From Pithys albifrons albifrons (lineage: Eukaryota; Chordata; Aves; Passeriformes; Thamnophilidae): DNA of 64,000 nt. The first letter of the stretch is position 1. Each line of letters opens with the position of its first letter. Position numbers and translations under genes: made by a program. Positions 55,616-64,000 of this stretch are shown piece after piece. The notes below the pieces were generated by a model, which ran no database searches, had not been told where the DNA came from, and was given only the letters and a program-made list of their open reading frames with translations. The stretch covers positions 6,221,001-6,285,000 of the forward strand of contig NC_092471.1 in NCBI RefSeq assembly GCF_047495875.1, in the 5' to 3' direction.

Positions 55616-58360
55616 AGGAGGACACTTGTTCTACATGCCAGACCCTCTCCTAATTTGTTTTAACACCCAACTTGCCCAATTATTCTTTCAAGCCTTAAGG
55701 GGATCTCCTGCGTGTGCTCTTCATGCCATAAAGCTGCGCAAAGGTTTCCCCCGCTGGTAGTGCCTGAAGGACTGAGCTTGCATGTCCTCTACTCCTGCTG
55801 GCCAGGGTGCTGGGCATCATCCTCTTGACTGTGGTGAGCTTGAGGCAACCCTTTTGTGGCTGAAATCTGCCAGATTAGGGTATTTATTGTATGTAGCTGA
55901 ATTCTTGAGCTCTCGCAGGCTGGCATAAGCATGTTGGCTGAAATGTGCAAGTTTTGTCTAAGTTCTGGTTAAAATGCCACTTGTAGTTTGCAACTGCAGC
56001 ACAGCTGTTTGCACGGTCACTCATGCACTTTAATGATTGCAGCCACAGGCTTTTGTATTTATGCAGGGTCCATTAAAGGCAATGCTGATTTCTTTTTGGC
56101 CTTTGAAATGTAAAGCAGGATCTCCTTCTATGACCTGAGATGACAACCAGCTTCACTGAGCAGTTACTTAGTAACACTGTAGAAAACCATTTTGAGCCTG
56201 ACAAAATAAGGAGTCTAGAGAAGGTATCAGCTGGCCTTGCTGTGATAATGAAGTGATAGATGATAGATGTGGTCCTGCCTTAGTCAAGGCTCTCACTGAA
56301 GCCAATGGGAGTTCAGCTTTTAGGGAGAACTGCAGGAGTGTACATATTATTTTTTATGTTATACAAATGTTACATGATTACAGGGAACAATGTATTTATT
56401 GGAATAAGATGCTTTAATATTAACATAATTCTCCATTACTTTATAGATGCTGCCCTGTGTAACACAAGAAAGTTTAGTTCCCCTTGAATAAAGGGTGAAC
56501 TAGTAGCATCCTATTTTTGATGCTCTTTGGAAGCTTTCAACTAAGTGTTACAGAGAAATAGCACAATAGTTGGAGTTGTCCTGTACTATTCATCACATTC
56601 ACAGATCTCCACAGCTTCATCTGCACTGAACAGGACTGGGGTCCTAAGCAGCTTCTCATACTCATAAAGGAAGCCATTCTCTGCTCTTTCTTTTTTTTCG
56701 CCTGTGGAAAGTATGGTATTTTATTAATTTTACCTGCTGCTTTTCCATGACATCCATCATTTTTCATCAGAGAAGTACACTACAGTTTCCTGACACTTTG
56801 TTTAGATGCTTGAAATTTCCTCTACAGGTTGAAGTAGGCTTTGCCTACTTATTAGCTGACAACTCTTGAAGTTGCAAATAAAGAGAGTTGAGTTTTGGTA
56901 AACCAAAAAGAAAAGAAAACAAAACAAAACAAAGAAGCTGTCTGTCCTGCCTGATTGATTTTTCTTAAATATCTACTTCAGCTATGTGAATGTAATGTTG
57001 TGTAAGAGCATCAGCTGGCTGACTCACATGTGAAGATGCAATAACACTAAAGATCCTCTTTTTGCACTTAGGGTCTGACTCCAGCCCATTGCAGTCAGTC
57101 CCCTTGATTTCAGTGAGGTTTGGATCAGGTCAAACTGACAACTCAGGGTTGTCGCCAATCACTTAGGGTCCCAAAGCGTCCCAAGGCTGAAACCTGTATC
57201 TAGCAAGTGTTGAAGTTTACATTAATGTATGTACTTTTGGAACACGTGCCATAAATCCAAATTAAATGTCCATGTTTGCACTAAGGATGTTCTTGTGATA
57301 AGACTGTACTTTTCAGCATCTTTAACAATAATGTATTGATTTTTTGAGAAAGGAAAAAGAATGTTGAACACTCATAATTTAATTTTGTGTTTCTTTGTCT
57401 AGTTTTGCTTTTGTAGAACATAGGTAGGTGCAGGTGGTTTGAACTTTTAAGCAAATGTATGCAAAGAGCACCTGACTGTGTGGAGAGCAGGGTTAATAGT
57501 GTGCATGCAGTAGTGAATTTGCTCTGTCCCATCAAAATGAAATGTTTATGTTGTGGACTAAAGGGGGACCTTTATGATCTGACTTTGATTTGCAAACTGA
57601 TTCTTAAATACAGTCCTAAGTTGTTAAGTTAAAACATTTTGGTGTTTGGTTTGGAGTTTTTGTGACCATTTTTGTATGGAGAAATTGTGGAACTACTTGA
57701 TGCCTGTGGTTGCCTGGTTGTTCCCCATCACACAGTGGACATCTCTCCACTTTGGATGGCCAGTATTGCGGGTAACTCCTGTACACCCCCAAAAATGTGA
57801 CCAGCTGAGTCTGAAGTGAGCAACGAAACAAGACCTAGAAAGATCCCAGTATCCTTCAGCTACTGGCAATCACAGCAGAGGGGTTTTAAGCCACTGAAGG
57901 TTCTTTTCATCTACTTTAAAACTGGTCATAATGCACTTGTTAGGTGGAAAAGTAGGAGTGTCTTAAGTTACTGTCAGGGCTGTTTATAGTGGTAACAATT
58001 CTTGTGGCAAGAGTACACATTTTGAGGTACAATTGTAAATATTTGTCTCAAACTTAGCACACATTGCATATGAAATGGTTTTAATCTTTTTTGTCTTCCA
58101 TACTTTTAAATCTAAGCTTTTATTAATTTATGAGGTTGATAAGTTCTGCAAATCTGAATGTACAGTCTGAGGTTTTTAACATTCGAAACTTTGCACACGA
58201 CATGGTATGTTACCCTGAGTATGCTGTTGAACTAGGCTCTTCATGAATATGTATAAATTACAGTTGAGAATTTTCTCTGACTGCAAGTTTAAATGAACTA
58301 TATTGTATATGTACCTGTAAAAATGTGTTAAATCTATATTTAAAAATTAAAAACTTGTTA

Positions 58361-58366
58361 AATAAA
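58361..58366 (+). terminator. MCF2: Likely MCF2 distal polyadenylation signal
   Basis: AATAAA ends an AT-rich, 3'-UTR-like stretch (about 57950–58366) that includes a Pumilio-type element TGTAAATA at 58034–58041. Other AATAAA hexamers downstream of the stop lie at 52341, 53926 and 56878, so shorter UTRs are possible. Confidence 0.65.
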
Positions 58367-59794
58367 CCATATGAGAATATGCAATTCTGTTCAAAGATGC
58401 CTCTGCTATAATTCTAGAGGAAAAAAAATTCTCAGTGTTGGTTTTATTTAATTTCTTTGAAACAACTATGCATTTTGATTTTAAGGTAAATCAGTGGCAG
58501 ATGATCCAGTTAGCTTCTTGCTGGATGTGGTGACAGTGAAATTCAGAGAGGAACCCTAGTGTTCACTGAAATCTGATAGAATAGCCATGGAAATCCCAAC
58601 CTGGCCCATGGTGTCTCCATCCGCAGCCTCTCCTGCATCCCAGAATGGTTCAGGGTGTCTCGATCCCCAGCCTTCCCTTCATACCAGCACTGAGCAATGC
58701 TGCTAGGAGGAACCTCTGGACTGAGGACCACAGGACTGTGCTCATGGGTGGGACCATGTGGGCATCAACAGCCCTTCTCAGGTGCCAGAGAGGTGTCCTG
58801 GGGACACATCTCAGCAGGTGGGAGGGAGGAGACCCCTGTCAGTGGGTTCTGCCTCTAGGGATGTGCTGCTGTCCCATACATGGTGCCTGAAGGAGTTGCC
58901 CATGCCAAGCATCCCAGTGCAGTTCCCAAAGGCCACGCTGTTTCCCTGTGCATCTCTGGAGTTTTCTACAGGAGACACAAGATGAACCAGCATTTATCAG
59001 AGGTTAACTCCCCTTCCTCTGTCATTATTGCCTTGCCTTGAAGTTGGGAACTGAATTAAACCCACTTGAATCACCCTGACAAAGCACCTTTGTTCAGCAT
59101 CACCTTTCCCCTGAATGCCACCTCCTTGCCTGTGTCTCAGTGCCAGTGCCCACCCTGGGCATGGGGCAGGTACCTCCCAGGGATGTGTCTGCATCTGGGG
59201 TGTCTGGACATCCCACAGACTCATTTGGGGAGGGCAACACACCATCTCCATCTCCTGTTGCTGCAGTCTCTAATTTAGCATGATTAATATAAACACCAGA
59301 ACAGGTATTGAGCACTAAGTGGTTCTCTTTCTAATTCTAACAAGGGTCAGCAGAAATCATTACTATAAAGCCCACCACTACCTTTAGATGAGTTTTATAC
59401 ACATTTTCAGTCATTTTTACAGTCAATTTTAGGGTATTCTAAAGGAGGAAGAGCATTTCCTGGTGGCTGTGATCCATCTCAGCCTGGCTCATGTGACAAG
59501 ATCTGGCCAAGAGCACTGTGGGTGCACTGCTGTACGTGTTCACCTCCCTCATGGCTCCTGCTACTGGGATGATGGTGGGTGCTGGTATTGGAGGCACCAG
59601 TGCCTGCTGGGCTTCCCAGCCCACACTGTTGTATGGGAACTGTAGGCAATATTGGTGGCATGCTGGCCTGGGGCGCACGTATGAGCTGTGCCGCAGCTCA
59701 TCCACACCGACCTCTACATTCAGGATTTGGGGACTTCACCACCTTGGCCATGTCAATGCATTCAGAAGTACAGTTATGGATCATTAAAAGGGCT
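58367..59794. other. Tail-to-tail intergenic spacer between MCF2 and F9
   Basis: About 1.4 kb of non-coding DNA between the last polyadenylation signals of the two convergent genes. No gene or clear repeat was recognised. The central part (58600–59280) is more GC-rich than the flanks. Confidence 0.6.
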
Positions 59795-59876
59795 TTTTAT
59801 TTCTTTATTACCACATTTTCACTGCGTTCTCTTAACTTTTGCCTTCCAAGAGCAGAATTGATTCCATTTAGAAGTG

Positions 59877-59882
59877 TTTATT
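59877..59882 (-). terminator. F9: Likely F9 polyadenylation signal
   Basis: AATAAA on the minus strand (TTTATT on plus), about 110 nt past the F9 stop. Two more lie at 59804–59809 and 59796–59801. Any of them would give a very short 3' UTR compared with the roughly 1.4 kb I recall for human F9. Confidence 0.6.
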
Positions 59883-59994
59883 AAAATTCAATGATTTCTC
59901 TAAAACACAGAGATTGCTATGGTCTCTCTTCAACTAACCAGTCCATCCGCCGTCACAGTGTAGCCTCCCCAGCATGGCATAATGCTCCCTTGGG

Positions 59995-60542
59995 TTAGGT
60001 GAGCTTCGTGTTTTGCTTTATCCACTTGACATACTTGGAGACCCTGGTGTAGATGCCGTATTTGCCTGGCTTGGCACATTCCTCACCCCAACTGGTGATC
60101 CCTGTGAGAAACCAGGTGCCCTCGATTTCAGTGGTGTAGGGCCCTCCGCTGTCCCCCTCACAGGTGTCCTTGCCCCCGGAAGGGTAGCCTGCGCAGAACA
60201 TGTTCTGTAGAATGGTGGTGGAGGTGCTCTTGAGGCAGGTTGGCCGGTCAACAAAGGGCACCTTGACAACCTGAAGGATGGTGGCCGGCCGGCCGCGGAA
60301 ATGCAGGCGGCCCCAGCCACTCACTGTGCCCGTTCCCTGCTTCAGCAGCGTGTTGGTGAACTCCCGGCTGCCCAGGCAGATGGGGGTGACGTAGCTGTTG
60401 AAGACGAGGGGCTCGTCCAGCTCCAGGAGGGCAATGTCGTTGTGGTACTCATTGATTGAGCTGTCGTACGTGGGGTGGGGAAGGGCTTTCACCACTTTAC
60501 GCTCCTGCTCTGTGTGGTCATTCTTATCAACGTCATGTTCAC
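59995..60542 (-). CDS. F9: F9 last coding exon with catalytic Asp and Ser
   Basis: 548 nt. Acceptor gtctttgcag, stop TAA at 59997–59995. It starts [15 protein letters not shown], the calcium-binding 70–80 loop. It continues with [16 protein letters not shown] (Asp102, codon 60438–60436), [14 protein letters not shown] (Asp189 at 60168–60166, Ser195 at 60150–60148) and [16 protein letters not shown]. By chymotrypsin numbering I read Glu98, Leu177 and Glu192 where the human enzyme has Lys, Tyr and Gln. Confidence 0.97.
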
Positions 60543-63500
60543 CTGCAAAGACAAATGTGACTTGGGCTTGATCCCTTCATGGCTGGACCAATGACCATGC
60601 CCTGGCAAGGCAATTTCAATGCAATTCCAGCCCAGCTGAGTGGCTGCAAAGGGCTGAGCCCTCAGAATGCCAGAAAACTGGTACTGGCCAGGCTCCTAGC
60701 TCCCTGTCCAAGGGACCTGGAGGTTCCCTCCTGGCAGCACCTCCTTGGTCCCTGCAGCTGGAAGAACCCGAACCCACAGGTGTGACACTGGGCATACGTG
60801 ATCCAAACATGTGCCAAAGATCCAGATGTTTTGCCAGAGTTAGTAGCAACATGACTGTTTTGGGGATTTAGCACCCTCGAAGAGATATAAGGGGATGTTG
60901 TCCTTGAATCAAAGGGAACAAAGCCTATTGATGAAAAATCTTGCCTTAAATAATTTATTAGTAAAAAGAAACCTGACCTTCACTTTTCTAAAACATCACA
61001 GCCACAGGGCAGAATGGGGTGCAGGAGGCTACAAAGTGCCACATCCTGGTGCTCACAGGTGCCCCTGAGTTCTTGCTGCCCTCCCGAGGCTCAGCTGCTC
61101 TCAATCGCTGCCGGCAGCTCCAGGCTCCTGCGATTGAGTTGCTGGCAGCCTGTTACTTCCCCTCCCGGCTTGTGTAACAGGTAGAGAGAGGGAAGGCAAA
61201 ATGTTCTGTGGTCTCAGGTCGGCGAATGGGCAGATCTGAGTCTGGCTGTAGCTTTATCCCCTCTCCTGCCCGCCTGCTGCCTGCGAAGAAGACTGGAGAG
61301 CAGGATGACTTTCCCCAATTTCTTTCTCGCAGCCCCAGAGGCTCAGGGTGCGTTTAACCCCTGCTGCGGGGTTTCTACACGCTCTGCTGTGATCTCCAGA
61401 ATATACCATTTCCTCTAAACAATATCTGCAGCACTGCTGGCCCTGTCCGTGTCCTGTACCTGCTGCGGCTGCCTGCGAGGAGCAGCACGGAGCCTGCGAG
61501 AGAGGTGAGGTGGATTTCTGCGGTCACGCTAATGCTGGCGAAGGCGGGAGGGGTGGCTGCTGCTGCCGATCTGCTCTGGGAGGGTTTTTTGCGGCGGAGT
61601 GTGAGTGCCAGCTCCCTTGCAGGCTGTGTTTCTACAGTATAAACGCAAGACAGATATGGGGGAGACTTTCAGACGGTTTTTCTTACGTTACAGCTGCTTG
61701 CTACTGCTGGGGACCTAAAAATATGCTTCAGGGATGAAAGTGGAGAGGCAAAGAAGCACAGGGGAGGGAAATGCTTCTTCCACCTCCTACTATAGATTTT
61801 TGGGCCTCCTAAGATGTTATATACAGAGCCAAACACTTAGCATGAATGGATGTGAAGAACTCTGATGTTGCCCATGCTGTGTACATGGTGCAGGCACAAA
61901 TGCAATTGTCTCTGGAGCCCTGCAAAATCATATTTTTCTTTTTTGACTTGTTGTCTGACCAAAATTCTGTCCTGAAACCCAGCAGTGCTGCAGAGCAGTG
62001 TGAAGGGAGTGCGAGGGGACCTGGCTGATAACATATCCTAAATGGAGGGACTCTGTGACATGCGGGAGAGAGCCTGAAAGGAGAGGCAGTTTGCATGCAG
62101 ATGCAGCAAACACAAAACTTCTATCCGGGTGGAAATGTGCTTTTCTGGGAGGAGACTGTTTTTGCACTGGGCATTTTATGCTTTCCTATGTTAGTGGGTG
62201 CAAGGCTGGGCTTTCTACTCAGCTTTCCAGCAAAATTGCCTGAAAGTAGATAGCAAAAAATGCTGTGTGCAAAGCTGTGAGCCTCATCCTGCCAGCACCT
62301 GGCAGTGATGTCCAGCCTCATGGCACTCAGCTTCCAGGATCCATCCAGGCACACTCAGTAGCTTCACCTTGTTAACATGAAAGATGAAGATGTAGCTTGA
62401 GCCCTTTTGATGAGCTTGTTTGCGTAGGTATAAACTCAGTGTGGCAAGGCTGAGATAAAATGTCATTTTTGTCACTAATACATTTCATAGTGCTTAAACA
62501 GAAAGCATGACTCTTCCATGCCTCCTCTCAGTACTGCTGGTAGCAATTACCAACCACGTCACTGTTCCCCTCCTGTACCTATTGGTGTAACCTATGTAGA
62601 TATTCATACGGGGAGAAACATTTTGAGAAAGCTCATTCTGCCACAGCTGTGAAATGTGGCACCTTAATGCTCACCCAGGCCTCACGCTGAGTTATCAGCA
62701 GACTTCCTAGCAGGAGGACTGGCACAGCTCGGTGCCGTGAGTCAGGGGGAATCACCATTATTCAAGAAGATATACTTTTGTTGTTTAAACTAGCAGCTTC
62801 AACCCATTGTGCAGCCTGGCTACACAGCCCCTGTTCTAGTTCCCCAGAGACCCTGCTATACAAGCGTGGTTTCCCACGTGCCAGCCCAGTTTCTCTACCT
62901 CAATACATAAATTCCATTTACTTCTGAAAAACTAGGAGAAAAAGTAGTCATCTTTTCCTTGCAAGGAGGTAGTCAGTTTACTGATGCCCCTCTTGAAGTA
63001 GCCACTGAATCCTGATAGTTCTCTGAGAGTTATGGAAAAATGTGAGCTCCAAGAGCAAAACTGCCCAGTGAGGCTTGCGTGGCCAGTAGAGATAAACAAC
63101 CACCACACCAGCTCATGAGGCAGCTTTTTAACTGAAGTCCATAGAGCTTTAAAGTAGCCTGGACGACTCTCTGGCTCAGGTGAGCTTGCCTGTGGTCAGG
63201 TTGAGCTGTGTTTTCCATATGGTACAGCATCTCCATGGCTTTGGGACCCAGCTCACTGCTTCCATCAGAGATCTTACAGGAGATCATCAGAGGTACTTAC
63301 AGGGACCAGGCTAACAAAATGCTGCAACCTGCAGCTGAGGGCCTACCTGCCCTATAGCAACTTGTGCCACACTGCTGCCCACCGTGATGTGGGTCACAGT
63401 GTTCTGTGTGATGCCTTGTCCTGGCCCATGCAAGCCTGTCCCACATCCCTTCTCTGCTCTGGCCTGATGCTGCCTGAGATGCTCACCTGCCACAATGGTG

Positions 63501-63604
63501 ATATTGTGGCCATGCTTCAAGCAGTGTGCTGCTGTCACCACCCATTTCTCGTTGATGATGGATGCACCACAGAAGCCCTCGCCATTGCTGTTCACCAGGA
63601 GAAC
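59995..63604 (-). CDS. F9: F9, coagulation factor IX, 3' two exons (catalytic domain)
   Basis: Gene-level entry for the part in the window, lying on the minus strand. Two exons (63604–63487 and 60542–59995) join in phase across an A-G|GT junction. They encode most of the trypsin-like protease domain of factor IX. The active enzyme, with factor VIIIa, calcium and phospholipid, cleaves factor X. His57 (TAAHC), Asp102 ([11 protein letters not shown]), Asp189 and Ser195 (GDSGGP) are all present. The C-terminus WIKQNTKLT and the phrase [12 protein letters not shown] are factor IX-like, not factor X- or VII-like. Signal, Gla, EGF and activation-site exons would lie beyond base 64000. MCF2 is tail to tail with it, as in human. 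Confidence 0.96.
60543..63486 (-). other. Last F9 intron
   Basis: 2.9 kb. It has no supported exon. A locally GC- and CpG-richer stretch lies at about 61060–61640, unusual for an intron of this locus. No CR1 element was recognised inside it. Confidence 0.7.
63487..63604 (-). CDS. F9: F9 penultimate exon with catalytic His
   Basis: 118 nt. The acceptor (minus strand) is ctgccctcacag and the donor is gtgagc. It reads [20 protein letters not shown] and then [25 protein letters not shown] carries His57 and the Cys42–Cys58 pair. The family exon is 115 nt in human by memory, so this one is one codon longer, probably in the 37-loop (NSNGEG). Confidence 0.95.
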
Positions 63605-64000
63605 CTGTGAGGGCAGGAGGAAATCACACCTGTGAGATTGTGTAAACCTGGACTAGTGGAAGTTGTCACTGCCCATGGCAGGAGTGTTGGAAGTAGATAA
63701 TCTCTAAGATCCTTTCAACCTAAACCATTCTATGATCTGGTGAAACTAATGGAGCTAAAAAATGAGGTGCACTGTTCCTTGCAAAGCTGTGCCTTGCAAA
63801 CCTCCCCTCCCTCAACCTTCAGCTTAAATTTGGTAAATTCATGGACTACTGGGAAATTTATTGCTGTAGCTCAGTACTGAATTCTTTGTGCCCTATGAGG
63901 TAAAGCTGCTGTGATACTGACTTGTGGGGTTTTTTTCTCAGGAGTTTCCCATCCAGGAAAGTTTTGTTGCTGTGCATAACATCTTGTACAGAAAGAAGCT
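63605..64000 (-). other. F9 intron upstream of the His exon, running off the window
   Basis: Contains the CR1 tail fragment at 63645–63740. I saw no activation-peptide exon before the window ends. Confidence 0.6.
63645..63740 (+). mobile_element. CR1 LINE tail fragment
   Basis: TGTCACTGCCCATGGCAGGA and TTTCAACCTAAACCATTCTA match the last part of CR1. It is antisense to F9, about 40 bp upstream of the acceptor of the His exon. Confidence 0.78.

Larger units (their letters stand above)
51846..58366 (+). other. MCF2 3' UTR and/or terminal intron, non-coding
   Basis: This 6.5 kb holds no exon I can support firmly. It contains a CR1 fragment at 55445–55615, a 60-bp tandem repeat at 53362–53465, several AATAAA hexamers and an A-rich tract near 56909–56935. 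Whether it is one long UTR or an intron plus a short last exon depends on the donor at 51834/51835. Confidence 0.6.

Noticed and set aside
56280..57166. Fragments with the pattern of AATGGGAGTT and TTTCAGTGAGGTTTGGATCA as genes
   Set aside because: They look like remnants of an old amniote interspersed repeat. No gene is supported; the second is kept only as a possible exonised repeat in the findings.
59995..63604. F10, F7 or PROC instead of F9
   Set aside because: The C-terminus [17 protein letters not shown] and [12 protein letters not shown] fit factor IX better than the others as recalled, and the neighbour is MCF2 in tail-to-tail orientation.

Overview
This window looks like the genome of a bird, from the MCF2–F9 locus (human Xq27 orthologue). 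The evidence is long introns with GT–AG exons, several CR1 LINE 3' ends in both orientations (one with the avian ATTCT-type tail), and an avian-type solo retroviral LTR at 6207–6752. The species cannot be told from the sequence. No prokaryotic features, CRISPR arrays, rRNA or tRNA genes were recognised.

Layout: (1) 1–11581 holds no exon I can support. It is mostly unique non-coding DNA plus the solo LTR, and is probably upstream or 5'-intronic sequence of MCF2. (2) 11582–51845 carries 28 consecutive plus-strand coding exons of MCF2 (DBL proto-oncogene, a Rho-family guanine-nucleotide exchange factor). Every splice phase agrees from exon to exon, giving an open frame of about 1,073 residues with an incomplete 5' end. 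Domain order is Sec14/CRAL-TRIO-like, spectrin-like helical region, DH, PH, acidic/serine-rich linker, SH3. (3) A CpG island at about 19960–20480 contains an alternative MCF2 first exon (20146–20196). It splices in phase to the exon at 24571 and would give a 999-residue protein that starts inside the Sec14-like region. (4) 51846–58366 is 3' UTR and/or intron ending at a strong AATAAA. (5) 58367 to about 59790 is a short tail-to-tail intergenic spacer. (6) The minus strand from 63604 down to 59995 holds the last two coding exons of F9 (coagulation factor IX). They encode most of the trypsin-like catalytic domain with His57, Asp102 and Ser195 all present. The Gla, EGF and activation-peptide exons lie beyond the right edge.

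The two genes are neighbours by conserved synteny, not by function: MCF2 acts on Rho GTPases at the inner membrane and F9 is a secreted plasma protease. The points most worth a second look are the internal CpG-island promoter and first exon, the non-canonical C-terminal SH3 domain missing from the classic human DBL product, a roughly 0.5 kb direct duplication flanking one in-frame MCF2 exon, and changes at factor IX positions 98, 177 and 192. The comparisons to human proteins come from recalled family knowledge, not a database search.
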